Counted from the first letter of the stretch, positions 1 through 9,162 are shown. The stretch: 64,000 bases of DNA from Palsa-504 sp963800415 (GCA_963800415.1 CAWDBS010000040.1:1-64000), one strand, 5' to 3'. A program made the numbers and translations. Notes: generated by a model not told the origin, from the letters alone.

Positions 1-86
1 CCGCGCCCCGAGCTTCTCACCGAACCCGTCGTGTGCCTATCGGCGCGACGGGGCTCTCCGCGGTTCCTGCGGTCAGGCTGCTGCTC

Positions 87-1247
87 TCAGGGTGCCTCGG
101 CCGAGGCACCCTGTACGCACCCACCGCCGCTGATGGAGAAGCTGCGGTTGCTGAATTCCTCCTGGGTCAGGGCGGTAACCGCCGATCACCTGGTTGTAGA
201 ACCGCCCAGCCGCGCCCAGCGTCGGGCCGAAAATATAGGCGCATTCGTCGCCATTCTCGAAGCCACTGGAGTCGTACCAGCCGGCGACGGTGTCCGGGTC
301 GGCGATCGACTCATAGATTTCGTGGCTCGTCGGGCTGACCTGGACGTCGCCGTCGGGATTTCCGTTCGGCGACTGGATCACGCCAGGGAAGTTGACGTCG
401 TATCGCAGTGAAGCCAACCGCTGACAAATAGATCGGGTAGGGCATGTTCGCGTACACGGCGTTGCTCGCAGCCGTAGTTGTGGTAGGCGCAGTACGCCGC
501 GCTCGGCTGGTAGTTGATCGTGCAAGCGTTAGCCGCGGTGGTCGTCGAACCGGCGAAGAAGCAGGACTCGACGTGCTTGGGCAGGTACATCACGAAGATG
601 TGAGAGAGGTTATGCGGCAGGCCGTGGGCCGCGGTGACGCGGTTGGTTTCAGCCTGAACCTGGTCATCATCCAGGCAGGCGTTGTAGCCGGAGTTGTCAG
701 CGTAGATCCCTGCAGTGTCCTTGCTGGCCACCTTGCAGCCGCTCGCGGGCAGCGGGTTGCTGTCAAAAATGGGGAAGCCGAGCCTGATCTGGTAGCGGAT
801 TTGCCCGTTGTTACCGAAGTACTCCTTCGCAACTGAGTACACGTTGCTGTTGCGGCCGCTCGCCAACGCCACACTTTCGATATATTTACTGATGAGTAGC
901 TTGTACGAAGCCGACATCGGGTGGCCCGGCGGACTCCAGAAGATCGGGGTGACGATCAGCGGGCCGGTCGATCGCGTGTCCATCACCGGGCCTCCGTGGA
1001 AGATCAGTGGCGGAGTGCCGTTGGCGGGGTCGCTGGCGCGGATCGCCGCAGCGTTCTTGACCGGACACTTGCCTACCGCAGGCACGACGCCGCTGAAACC
1101 CTGAGCGCGGGCCATGGCTTGGATCTGCGATCCGCAGGCGTTGGGTGGCGCCGCTGCGCTTGCCTGGGTCGTGGTCGCCATAGCGAGACTCCCCGCTACC
1201 AGGATCAGGGCGGCGCCTAGACCCCATCGCTTGTGTGCGTTCTTCAT
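87..1247 (-). pseudogene. Secreted actinobacterial protein (SHE-motif family), frameshifted three times
   Basis: The minus-strand product starts at 1247 with a good RBS (GGAGA, about 6 nt upstream) and a Sec signal peptide (KR, hydrophobic stretch, then TQASAAAP). It stays in one frame to about 475, with conserved-looking stretches such as FHGGPVMDT, TPIFWSPPGHP and HIFVMYLP. Recognisable protein then continues in a second frame (NAVYANMPYPIYLSA), a third (SPNGNPDGDVQVSPTSHEIYESIADP, GWYDSSGFENGDECAYIFGP) and again another (LTQEEFSNRSFSISGGGC) to a stop at 87-89. The SHE..E.ITDP / ENGD.C pattern is what I remember of a family of secreted actinobacterial proteins without an assigned reaction; the His-Glu pair could be metal-binding, which is inference. 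Either a decaying gene or a stretch with indel errors. Confidence 0.7.
88..113. terminator. 26-bp perfect palindrome at the 3' end of the secreted-protein gene
   Basis: The sequence from 88 to 113 equals its own reverse complement; the core reads GGTGCCTCGGCCGAGGCACC. It overlaps the last codons and stop of the minus-strand gene, so the RNA could form a very stable hairpin right at the end of the message. There is no T tract, as is common for high-GC terminators. A protein-binding palindrome is an alternative. Confidence 0.55.
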
Positions 1248-1381
1248 CGCTTTCTCCGTTTTTTGCGGATATCCAGCTGTCTGCCGGAGCCGTGACTACG
1301 GTACTGACGCAGAACGCACGCTTCCAGTCAAACGCAAACAACTCCGCCAAATCTTGATGTGCTGACCCGGGTTACTTCAAA

Positions 1382-1551
1382 GTGCCCTCTACCGAAGCCG
1401 CTGCGTGGGCCGGCACTGTCCGGTTGAAGGTCAAGACCCTGCAGCGGGCGGACAGCCAGGTCTGCTGCCGCACAACCCCGCGTACAAGCCGATTCCCGGT
1501 CAGCACGCCACTATCCTCGGCAAGGTCGTCACCGTACTGCGCCGCGTCTGA
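1382..1551 (+). pseudogene. lexA: LexA C-terminal fragment
   Basis: Only the end of a LexA repressor is left. Codons from 1382 read VKTLQRADSQV; after a frame change near 1470 the sequence reads LLPHNPAYKPIPGQHATILG then KVVTVLRRV and stop at 1549-1551. This matches the end of the LexA S24 autoprotease domain, including the region just after the catalytic Lys strand (established family knowledge). The break looks like a 4-nt loss in the place where WLLPHNP would be. The HTH domain and the Ser/Lys catalytic part are missing, so it cannot act as the SOS repressor; an intact lexA should exist elsewhere. Confidence 0.75.
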
Positions 1552-1592
1552 CCGGCGACCAGGCGCGCAGCGATCTCGAACCTGGCGGATCT

Positions 1593-2039
1593 CTACGAGT
1601 CAGCAGCGTCCTCGTTCTCTTCGGCCTTCTTGGCATTCCGCAATTCCCGGATGCTGTAGGCCATGGTCGCCAGCACGGTCAGGCCCCCTATGGCAACGCC
1701 CACGCCGGTTCCCGCGCCGGAAAATGGCAGCAGGTCCGTGAATATCAGCACAGCGCCAAGGCCGATGGCGCCTATGCCGAAAAGAACGGCAGAGGCCGTG
1801 GCGACTCGGTTAGCTGCCGCCATGAGGGCCGCCGACCGGGCGCGTGCCTGCACGGCGGCGAGGTTGCGTCTGGCCCATTGATACTCGATGGCGAACACGG
1901 CCAGCGCCAGCGCGATGACCAGCAGGCCAGGGCCGGGTGCCACCAAGAGCACCACGCCGACGGCGAGGATCACTGTGCCTGCGACAGTGACCGCGATCCG
2001 GCGGAGCAGTCTAACCAGGTCCTTCACCTCTGCAAGCAT
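1593..2039 (-). CDS. PGPGW-family small membrane protein
   Basis: A 148-residue protein with two hydrophobic segments near the N-terminus (about residues 14-50) and two more near 80-130. The motif VAPGPGLLVIALALAVFAIEY followed by WARR is the hallmark of the PGPGW (putative transmembrane) family, of unknown function. The acidic tail AEENEDAADS is probably cytoplasmic. It starts with ATG at 2039 and stands alone; the relic of lexA lies just beyond its 3' end. Family placement is firm, function unknown. Confidence 0.8.
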   Translation of the reverse strand: MLAEVKDLVRLLRRIAVTVAGTVILAVGVVLLVAPGPGLLVIALALAVFAIEYQWARRNLAAVQARARSAALMAAANRVATASAVLFGIGAIGLGAVLIFTDLLPFSGAGTGVGVAIGGLTVLATMAYSIRELRNAKKAEENEDAADS

Positions 2040-2114
2040 GCCCAGTTCACCGCGGTGCTATCGCGGGCCATGGCTTAAGGGACGTGGTGGCGTAGGCGTC
2101 GACCACAGCGCATC

Positions 2115-2669
2115 TCACGCCCCTCCGCGGCGATGCAGCTGGCTGAGCCCTAGGTACGTGGCGGCGTTGCGCTCGATCTCCGCGCGCTCTGCTTCGGACA
2201 GGTCCCGCCGGACCTTGCCCGGCACCCCGGCCACCAGCACTCCCTCCGGGACCTGCTGCCCTTCGGTCAGCACGGCGCCGGCGGCGACGATCGAATGACG
2301 CGCCACGCGTGCCCCGTTGAGCACGATCGCGCCCATGCCGATGAGGACCAGATCCTCGATGGTGCACCCGTGGAGCGTCGCGTTGTGGCCGATAGTGACG
2401 TCCGAGCCCACCGACAGCGGCATACCAGGGTCAGCGTGCAAGACGCACCCGTCCTGCACGTTGCTGCGCTCGCCGACCACGATGGTGTCACGGTCAGCGC
2501 GGAGCACGGCTCGGTACCACACGCTCGCCTCCGCGCCGATGGTTACGCGTCCGATGAGGATGGCACCGGGGGCGACGAAGGCGGTTCCGGCGACATCGGG
2601 GCGGTCCTGGCCGAGCGCGACGAGGGACGGTACGCCGGCATCGGGGCGGGGCGCAGGCTGGCTGTTCAT
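2115..2669 (-). CDS. Gamma-carbonic-anhydrase-like hexapeptide-repeat protein
   Basis: A 184-residue left-handed beta-helix protein. Repeats are plain: GAILIGRVTIGAEASVWYRAVLRAD, NVQDGCVLHAD, IGHNATLHG, and GAVLTEG..VPEGVLVAGVPGKVRR. The three histidines that hold zinc in gamma-class carbonic anhydrases (LHAD, IGHN, TLHG) are all present, as is the typical C-terminal helix. Members hydrate CO2, or are acyltransferase-like relatives annotated YrdA/PaaY; which applies here cannot be told. It is divergent from the P450 gene, with about 190 bp between them that could hold both promoters. Confidence 0.85.
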   Translation of the reverse strand: MNSQPAPRPDAGVPSLVALGQDRPDVAGTAFVAPGAILIGRVTIGAEASVWYRAVLRADRDTIVVGERSNVQDGCVLHADPGMPLSVGSDVTIGHNATLHGCTIEDLVLIGMGAIVLNGARVARHSIVAAGAVLTEGQQVPEGVLVAGVPGKVRRDLSEAERAEIERNAATYLGLSQLHRRGGA

Positions 2670-2863
2670 AGACCACCACTATGGGGTTTGCCGCCGCTCG
2701 CCGTAAACAGGCGAATTTGTGCTCGCGGTGGCCTCACGCGGGGCGGGTACCGGGCCCGTTCGGCCTCAATCATCTGATGCGCCGGTACCGCGAGCCGGAG
2801 TGAGCGGCGCTGGCCGCGACCCGCTGACCGGAAGCCCGGAAGCCCGGAAGGGATAATGGGGTC

Positions 2864-4243
2864 ATGGCGTCCCCTGTCACCGGGCTGCCTGACGAGCTTG
2901 CCGGCCGTCAGGCCGGGCCGGGTGCGCCCAGCCCGATTCTTCCGAACGGTCCTGGCTATCCGCGCATCGTCCAGGCCTGGCTGTGGCTGAAGAAGCCGAC
3001 GTGGTTCCTCGACCGCTGCTCGCGGACCTACGGCGACGTGTTCACCATGCGCCTTCCGCTCGGCATCAACCTGGTCCACCTGGCCAGCCCCGAGCTGGTG
3101 AAAGCCGTCTTCGGCGGCGACAATGACGTGCTGCGGGCCGGTGAGGCCAACGCCGCGATCCTCGAACCCCTGGTCGGCCCGCATTCGGTCCTCGTCCTGG
3201 ACGGGCCGGAGCACCTGCGCCAGCGCAAGCTGATCCTGCCCGCGTTCCACGGTGATCGCATGCGCGCCTGGGAGGCCGCCGTCCGCGACATCACCCGGGC
3301 GGAGATCGCCCGCTGGCCGGTGGGCAAGCCGTTCGCGCTGCGGCCGAGCATGCAGTCGATCACCCTGGACGTCATCGTGCGGGTCGTCTTCGGGGTCGAC
3401 GGGAGTGCGCGCGGTGATGAGCTGCGCCGCCTCATCCTCACTGTCACCGCCGTCGGCCGGAATCCGTTCCTGCTCTTCGCCACGCGCGATCGCAGGCTCG
3501 GGCCGCACGCCCCGTGGGCGCGGTTCATCCGGGCCCGGGATGCGCTCCACGCGGCGCTGGCCGCGGAGATCCGGCAGCGGCGTGACGTACCCGACCTCGA
3601 GCAGCGCAGCGACGTCCTGTCTCTGCTGCTGCTCGCCCGCGACGACGAGGGCCGGGCCATGACCGACGACGAGGTACGCGATGAGCTCGTGACCTTGCTG
3701 TTCGCCGGGCATGAGACGACGGCCACGTCGCTGGCCTGGGCCTTCGACCTGCTGCTGCACCATCCCCGCGCGCTGGGCCGCCTGGTCGCGGAGCTGGACC
3801 GCGGCGCGTCGGAGTACCTGGACGCCACGATCATGGAGACGTTGCGGGTCCGGCCGGTGGTCGCGCTCGTGGATCGCCACGTGCGCCAGGCGGTCAGGAT
3901 CGGCGGCCACGCGATTCCCGCCGGAGCGATGGCGTGCCCCAACATCTACCTCGCCCAGCGGCGCGCGGATCTTTACCAGGACCCCGCCGCGTTCCGGCCG
4001 GACCGGTTCGTCGGCCAGCCGCCCCCGGCTTTCGGCTGGTTCCCCTTCGGCGGCGGCATCCGGCGGTGCCTGGGGGCCAGCTTCGCCACCTTCGAGATGC
4101 GGATCGTCCTGCCCGAGGTGCTGCGAGCCGTGACGCTGCGCCCCGCCTCCCGGCAGCCCGCGCGGGTCCGCCGGGAGGCGGTGACGTTCGTCCCCCACGA
4201 TGGCGCCCGCTGCGTCGTGACCGCCCGGATCCAGCCCAGGTAA
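2864..4243 (+). CDS. Cytochrome P450
   Basis: A 459-residue soluble P450 monooxygenase. It shows the I-helix oxygen-activation motif LLFAGHETTATSLAW, the K-helix ExxR (ETLRVRP) and the heme loop FGWFPFGGGIRRCLGASFA with the heme thiolate at Cys402. Length and single-domain layout are normal for actinobacterial P450s, so separate ferredoxin and reductase partners are needed; none lies beside it. The ATG at 2864 follows a purine-rich stretch (GGAAGGG about 14 nt upstream, rather far). Upstream lies a three-fold CCGGAAGC-type tandem repeat (about 2828-2851). The substrate cannot be read from the sequence. Confidence 0.93.
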   Translation: MASPVTGLPDELAGRQAGPGAPSPILPNGPGYPRIVQAWLWLKKPTWFLDRCSRTYGDVFTMRLPLGINLVHLASPELVKAVFGGDNDVLRAGEANAAILEPLVGPHSVLVLDGPEHLRQRKLILPAFHGDRMRAWEAAVRDITRAEIARWPVGKPFALRPSMQSITLDVIVRVVFGVDGSARGDELRRLILTVTAVGRNPFLLFATRDRRLGPHAPWARFIRARDALHAALAAEIRQRRDVPDLEQRSDVLSLLLLARDDEGRAMTDDEVRDELVTLLFAGHETTATSLAWAFDLLLHHPRALGRLVAELDRGASEYLDATIMETLRVRPVVALVDRHVRQAVRIGGHAIPAGAMACPNIYLAQRRADLYQDPAAFRPDRFVGQPPPAFGWFPFGGGIRRCLGASFATFEMRIVLPEVLRAVTLRPASRQPARVRREAVTFVPHDGARCVVTARIQPR

Positions 4244-4846
4244 CCCGGGGATGCCAAACTGCTCCATCCTGACCATGAGCGCCTCTGCCGTGTTCACCCT
4301 GACGTGGGGCTGCTCACCGTGGCGGCTCTAGCCACGATGATGGCACCTGGTCTGCACAGTCTTGCCCCCGGGCGCCGTTACGGACGGTTACGGCGGGGGC
4401 CGTCGCGCGGCGCGCAAGTATCCGCCCAATCTGGACGGGTGGTGACTCCTCGGCGATCGCAAGCCGAGGCGCGCAGATCGGGTCGTTCCGTACTCCAGCA
4501 GCGCCCGGATCTGCCGATGTGAGAGCGCTGTTTGACAGGTCCGTTACGCACTAATCTGTGATAAGTCGGGTGACATGGAAACGGGCTGAGACGAGTTAAT
4601 GCGGAACTGCGATCAGCGGCTACAACAAGAGTCATCGCGGCCATGAGAGACAGGGCTGCGGACAAAGTATTTCCGCTGTTCAAGCAGTGTCTTTGGGGCG
4701 GGCGGTGGGCGGCTGCAGGGCCTGCCCGTCTCCGTGCAGGGTTGGGGCTTCCGTTCCCAGGCCGGGGGGAATGCGGGCACCCGGGGGTCTGGTTACTGAC
4801 CGCAATCTGGGCGCCGCTGGTTCTTGATGGCCGGCGGTGACTGGCC
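4244..4846. other. Intergenic region between the P450 and the IS cluster
   Basis: No convincing gene. Open frames here have no recognisable protein pattern. A lower-GC stretch around 4520-4580 contains TTGACA followed about 19 nt later by TGTGAT, a weak promoter-like pair. The left end of the ISAs1 element should lie near 4700-4846 but I could not define a terminal repeat. Confidence 0.4.
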
Positions 4847-6421
4847 GTGACTGATCCGGCGGCGATCTGGTTACTTCACGGGCAGGGCAACGGGGTCCCG
4901 GATAAGACGAAGGGGTTCTCACATCTCTTCACCCGCCGGGAGGCCCCGTTGCGTGGCCAGTCTTGCATGCCCGTGCCCGCTGATGCCGCCGAGGCTGTGA
5001 TCGCGGAGGCGGAGGACATCGCCCGCCGTGCCGCGGCAAGGGAGAAGGCGAAGGCCAGCCGGGGGGCCCGGCGGGAGGGAAAGCGGCGGCAGCGGGAGGC
5101 AGGCCGGGAACGGAAGGCCGCGCATCAGCGGGAGCGGGACCGGGCGGAGCGGGAGCGGCTGCGCGCTGCGGCGGACGAGGCGCGGAGGGCGCTGCTGAAG
5201 CGGGCCGCGGCGCTGCGGGCAGCGTGCGGCGGGAGCATCCGGGACTGCTTCGCGGCCATGGCGGAGCCGCGCGATCCCCGCGGCCTGCGGCATTCCCTGC
5301 CGTGCGTCCTGACGCTCGTGGTGATGGCCATGCTGCACGGCAAGACGAAGCTGGCCGGCATCACCGAGTGGATAAGGCACGCGGGCCAGGAGGACCTGGC
5401 CGCCGCCGGCGCCCGCACCGGCGGGGACGGCTTCCTCGTGGCGCCGTCGCCGAGGACGGTGACCAGGCTGCTGGGCATGCTCGGCGCGCAGGCCCTGTCC
5501 GACGCCGTGTCCAGTTATCTCGCGGCCGCGGTCCCGGCGGAACCGCCCGCGTACCCGGCGGCGGGGCCCGTCCTGCAGCCGCAGCTGGCCTGTGACGGGA
5601 AAGAGGTCCGCGGCGCGCTCCTGCCCGGCGGGACCAGGCTGTTCATCCTGTCCGCCGCGGCGGGCGGGATCGTGCTGGCGGACCGGGAGATCCCGGCCAA
5701 GACGAACGAGATCCCGGAAATCGGGCCCATGCTGCGGGACCTGAACGGCCGGTTCCCCCTCGCCGGCTGGATCCCGACGGCCGACGCGCTGCACACGCAG
5801 CGTGACCTCGCCGTCCTGGCCTGCGAGGAGCTCCTGGCCCAGTACGTGCTGACCGTGAAGAAGAACCAGCCCGGCCTTTACGCCGCCCTCGATGGCCTGT
5901 GCTGGGCCGGCGCTCGCCGCCACGTCACCCGGGACAAGGGCCACGGCCGCCACGAGACCCGCCGCCACCTGGTCATGGACGCACCTGACGAGATCAGGGC
6001 CCTGTTCCCGCACGCCGCCCAGGTCGCCCGCGTCGTCCGCACCCGCACCGTCACGTACTGGAAGGGCAACGGCAAGACCTGGACCCGCGTCACCCAGACC
6101 AGCAGCGAGACCGTGTACCTGATCACCAGCCTCACCGCCCGCGAGGCCGGCCCGGAACACATCGCCGCCTACGCCCGCGGCCACTGGGGCATCGAGAACG
6201 AGGTCCACCTGGTCCGCGACGTGACCCTGCGTGAGGACTCCTCGAAGGTCCGGGCCCAGTCCCGGCCCCGCAACCTCGCCACCCTCCGTAACCTCACCAC
6301 GGGCCTCATCCGCCAGGCCGGCCGCAGCGACATCGCCGCCACCATCCGCGAAGCCGAATACGACAACGACCTGCTCCACGCCCTGCTACGCCTCACCCCG
6401 GACCCACTGGCGTTCGGTTAG
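4847..6421 (+). CDS. ISAs1-family transposase
   Basis: A 524-residue DDE transposase. The core carries the ISAs1 signatures: LACDGKEVRGA (first Asp), IPTADALHTQRD (second Asp), LTVKKNQPGL, and GHWGIENEVHLVRDVTLRED with the catalytic Glu. The N-terminal domain (about 150-230) is the DDE-associated part with DPRGLRHSLPCVLTL. Unusually, residues 40-120 are a long Arg/Glu/Lys-rich, probably coiled-coil stretch. The GTG start at 4847 and ATG at 4967 are both possible. The last codons (PLAFG, stop) are made by the left inverted repeat of the IS4-family element that begins at 6405, so the original 3' end was probably cut by that insertion. Confidence 0.88.
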   Translation: MTDPAAIWLLHGQGNGVPDKTKGFSHLFTRREAPLRGQSCMPVPADAAEAVIAEAEDIARRAAAREKAKASRGARREGKRRQREAGRERKAAHQRERDRAERERLRAAADEARRALLKRAAALRAACGGSIRDCFAAMAEPRDPRGLRHSLPCVLTLVVMAMLHGKTKLAGITEWIRHAGQEDLAAAGARTGGDGFLVAPSPRTVTRLLGMLGAQALSDAVSSYLAAAVPAEPPAYPAAGPVLQPQLACDGKEVRGALLPGGTRLFILSAAAGGIVLADREIPAKTNEIPEIGPMLRDLNGRFPLAGWIPTADALHTQRDLAVLACEELLAQYVLTVKKNQPGLYAALDGLCWAGARRHVTRDKGHGRHETRRHLVMDAPDEIRALFPHAAQVARVVRTRTVTYWKGNGKTWTRVTQTSSETVYLITSLTAREAGPEHIAAYARGHWGIENEVHLVRDVTLREDSSKVRAQSRPRNLATLRNLTTGLIRQAGRSDIAATIREAEYDNDLLHALLRLTPDPLAFG

Positions 6422-6638
6422 AGCCGGTGGTCTTCTGGCCTGCGGGTTCTGCGTCTCATCTCGGCGGCAGGGTTCCGGGCTGCCGTTACGGATCGTTACT
6501 AGCATCTCGCTGCGCCGGGAATCACGTTGCGTGACAGGCCCCGGTGTCGTGGCCGGGCGGTCTGCTCCCTGGGAAGTGCGGGCGGGCAGGATCCTGCGCG
6601 ACACGCCTCGCCAGTTACGGGACAAACGTGGCGGATGC

Positions 6639-6691
6639 GGAAGCATCGGCGGTCTCTGTCCGCCTCGAGCGAGGGGCCCGCCGGTGCTTCC
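6639..6691 (+). promoter_or_regulatory. Leader hairpin hiding the transposase RBS and start (copy A)
   Basis: GGAAGCATCGGCGG (6639-6652) pairs with CCGCCGGTGCTTCC (6678-6691), with one U-G wobble. The right arm contains the GTG start codon (6684-6686). Inside the loop CCTC (6663-6666) pairs with GAGG (6671-6674), which is the Shine-Dalgarno sequence. The same structure is found in copy B. Transcripts entering from outside would fold this way and be translated poorly, as known for IS10 and IS50; that role here is inference. Confidence 0.6.
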
Positions 6692-8600
6692 TGCTGCGAC
6701 GCTACCCGCTGCCCGGTATTACGTCACGCCTGCCCGGCGGCGGCGGGCCTGCGGGCGCGGGCTGCCGGGGCCGCGGCGGGAGGCGCGCCGCCGGGAGGAG
6801 CCGGCGCGGGACGCGTCGGCGGGCCTGGCCGAGGTGATGGCGATGCCGGCGATCTGGCGGGACGCGACCGGGAACCTGCTGGAGCTTCCCGGGCCGGGCG
6901 GGGGGATCGTGGTATGCGGGGCGCTGCCCGGCGCGGCGGCCCCGGTCCCGGCGTGGACGGCTGGGGAGCTGGCGGCGGCGGGGGTGGCGGCGGAGCCGGG
7001 GCCGGTGCGGGACGGGACGGGGCTGGGGCTGGTGAGCTGCGTGACCGGCCCGGCGCTGATCGATGAGGCGCTGGCCGGGACGCCGGCCCGGCGGACGCGG
7101 AAGATCACGCCGCGGCTGGCGATGCAGGTGGCCCTGGCGCGGGGGCTGATGCCCGGGCCTGCCGCGGCGGTGCTGCGGGCGCTGGCGCAGCGGCCGCGGG
7201 AGGCCGATCCGGGCTACGACCTGCCGGCCGCGTCCTCACTGTCGGACGCGGACGCGTTCTTGCAGGTCAAGCCGTTCCTGCGGCTGCTGGCCCTGCTGTC
7301 TGGCGAGGTCCGGCCGGTGCCGCTGCCCGGCGTGACGCCCGTGCTGCCCGCGCCCGGCACGCCGGACGCGGGCCGGGCGGCGCTGCGGCTGCGGCCGCTG
7401 GAACGGCCGGGCGGGCCGTGGCGGGACGGCCGCTGGCACGGGCTGCGGGTGCTGGCCAAGGACGGCACCGTCCGGGCGGTCGCCGACCCGAAAGGCACCG
7501 ACCGCAAAGGGAGCGGCGGGCAGTCCCGGAGCGCCGCGCACTTCGGCCGGCCAGCCAGCACCGGCGCCCCCGCCGCCCCGCAGATCCGCATGGTGGAGGT
7601 CACCGACGTCTGGGCCCGCAGTTGCGCGGCGTGGGCGGCCGGGCCGCACGGCACCGGGGAGACCACCCTCGCCGCCTGCCTCGAGCCCGCCTACGGGCCC
7701 GGTGACCTGGATCTGGCCGACCGCGGGTTCCCCAGCCGCCAGGCCGCCGCCGCCAAGATCACCGCCGGGAAGCATTTCATCTGGCGGGTCTCGTCGGCGT
7801 GGAAGCTGCGCCGCTCGGGCCGGCCGCTGCGCGACGGCACCTGGAAGACGGCGATCACCTGGCGCGGCCGCACCATCAAGGTCCGCGTCATCGAATACCA
7901 CATGGACCAGGTCTTCGGCCTGCCGCCCAGCCACCCGCTGCTGGCCGCCCCGCCGCCCGGGGTGTCCGTCCGCGTCCTGGACGACGGTGACGGCCCTCCG
8001 GACGGGATGTGCCGGCAGCCCGGCGACGGCACGATCCGCGTCGAGGTGTCCGAGACCGTCACCATCATCACCAGCCTGACCGACCCCGCCGCCTACCCGG
8101 CCGGTGACATCGCGGAACTGTACGGGATGCGCTGGGCCAGCGAACTGGTCTACCTGGAAGAAAAGCAGACCCTGTCGTCCGGGCAGCCGATCACCGCGGC
8201 CACCCCGGCGGGGGCCTACCGGATGGCCGCCGCCACCGTCGCCGCCCACCAGGCACTGCGGGTCGCCGGCGCCGCGATCGCCGCGGCGATCGGCGCCGAG
8301 CCCGCCCGGATCAGCGCCACCGCGCTGCGCGACGCCGCCACCGCGAGCATCCGCGCCGGGCAAGGATCCACCCTCCCCGCCCTGACCAGCGCCATCGGCA
8401 TCATCAGCCGCGACGTCGCCCGGCACCCGCTGCGGTTCGTCACCGCCTGGCGGCCCGGACGGCACTACCCCCGCTACACCATCAAGAAGGTGAGAACCCG
8501 CAAAAGCAGGTACGCCGTCCCCGCCGCGACCCGGCTGCACCTGCTCCCGCTGCCCGCCGCGGCGCCATCCGCGCAGCCGAACGCGCCGCCCGCCGCCTGA
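6684..8600 (+). CDS. IS4-family transposase (copy A)
   Basis: A 638-residue DDE transposase. The N-terminal IS4-type domain includes RKITPRLAMQVALARGLMPG (residues about 135-155). The catalytic core shows AKDGTVRAVADPKG with the first Asp, DLDLADRGFPS with the second, and the IS4 signature Y-x2-R-x3-E-x6-K in YGMRWASELVYLEEK. GTG at 6684 is chosen because the sibling copy has ATG at the same place, with GAGGGG just upstream; the frame is open further upstream but only through IS end sequence. The gene is intact, so this copy is the likely active one. Confidence 0.85.
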   Translation: MLPAATLPAARYYVTPARRRRACGRGLPGPRREARRREEPARDASAGLAEVMAMPAIWRDATGNLLELPGPGGGIVVCGALPGAAAPVPAWTAGELAAAGVAAEPGPVRDGTGLGLVSCVTGPALIDEALAGTPARRTRKITPRLAMQVALARGLMPGPAAAVLRALAQRPREADPGYDLPAASSLSDADAFLQVKPFLRLLALLSGEVRPVPLPGVTPVLPAPGTPDAGRAALRLRPLERPGGPWRDGRWHGLRVLAKDGTVRAVADPKGTDRKGSGGQSRSAAHFGRPASTGAPAAPQIRMVEVTDVWARSCAAWAAGPHGTGETTLAACLEPAYGPGDLDLADRGFPSRQAAAAKITAGKHFIWRVSSAWKLRRSGRPLRDGTWKTAITWRGRTIKVRVIEYHMDQVFGLPPSHPLLAAPPPGVSVRVLDDGDGPPDGMCRQPGDGTIRVEVSETVTIITSLTDPAAYPAGDIAELYGMRWASELVYLEEKQTLSSGQPITAATPAGAYRMAAATVAAHQALRVAGAAIAAAIGAEPARISATALRDAATASIRAGQGSTLPALTSAIGIISRDVARHPLRFVTAWRPGRHYPRYTIKKVRTRKSRYAVPAATRLHLLPLPAAAPSAQPNAPPAA

Positions 8601-9107
8601 CCCGCAACCCCGCCAGCCCGGCCCGGCACCGCAGCGCCGGGATCCCGGCATGCCCGGGCAGCGCAAAACAGGTACTTACTACGCGGCTCACCGCGAACAG
8701 GAGCCTCAGCGCCCCGCCGGCACGCGTCAGCATCACGAAACGTAACCGGAACAGCAGCCGCACAGCACGCACACGACCCCCGCCGCCGGCTACACGACGT
8801 GACGGCAAGCCAATCGCTACACGCCGCCATCCCGCAGAAGCGACTCATAACCGAACGCCAGTGGGGGCGGGACCACTGGCATTCGGTTAGAGCTGCGAAG
8901 CGCCCGGCCTGCGGGTTTGCCGCTGCAGGCGGCGCCGGGGCTGCTGCGTCCTGCCACGCAGCGTAACTGGACAGCGGCCCGGCTCGGAGTCACGTTGCGT
9001 GATCAGTGACAGGTGGCGCGCGGAGACGGTTCCGGGTGGCTTCTGGCGGCCATGTGCGGTTCCCGGCGGCACGCCGCATGGGTTACGGGGCAAACGGGGC
9101 TTTTCGC

Positions 9108-9162
9108 GGAAGCATCGGCGGGTCTTGTACCTGCCTCTTGCGAGGGGTCCGCCGATGCTTCC
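9108..9162 (+). promoter_or_regulatory. Leader hairpin hiding the transposase RBS and start (copy B)
   Basis: GGAAGCATCGGCGG (9108-9121) pairs perfectly with CCGCCGATGCTTCC (9149-9162). The ATG start (9155-9157) lies in the right arm and the GAGGGG RBS (9142-9147) can pair with CCTC (9134-9137) in the loop. The loop differs from copy A, yet both stems are kept, which argues for selection on the fold. Confidence 0.6.

Larger units (their letters stand above)
6405..8863 (+). mobile_element. IS4-family insertion sequence, copy A
   Basis: A 2459-bp element bounded by perfect 16-bp inverted repeats: CACTGGCGTTCGGTTA at 6405-6420 and its complement at 8848-8863. It carries one transposase gene (6684-8600), a structured leader (6639-6691) and about 250 bp of non-coding 3' sequence. 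The flanking 10-mers (accccggacc and ggggcgggac) do not match, so no target duplication is visible. Only 10 bp separate it from copy B. Confidence 0.85.

Noticed and set aside
2864..4243. The P450 as partner of the phenol-phosphate pathway, as CreJ is in the Corynebacterium cre cluster
   Set aside because: It lies 58 kb from the PEP-synthase-like genes with a transposon region between; no link is visible in the sequence.
2666..4297. A 543-codon minus-strand open frame antisense to the P450
   Set aside because: It is a shadow of the P450 gene caused by high GC; the product is low-complexity and Gln/Arg/Pro-rich with no domain, while the plus strand has all P450 motifs.
4500..4560. TTGACA ... 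TGTGAT promoter-like pair
   Set aside because: Spacing of 19 nt and a weak -10; no gene starts within a sensible distance.
6231..6683. Upstream extension of the IS4 copy A transposase frame
   Set aside because: It runs through the end of the ISAs1 gene and the IS4 terminal repeat; the sibling copy and the RBS place the start at 6684.
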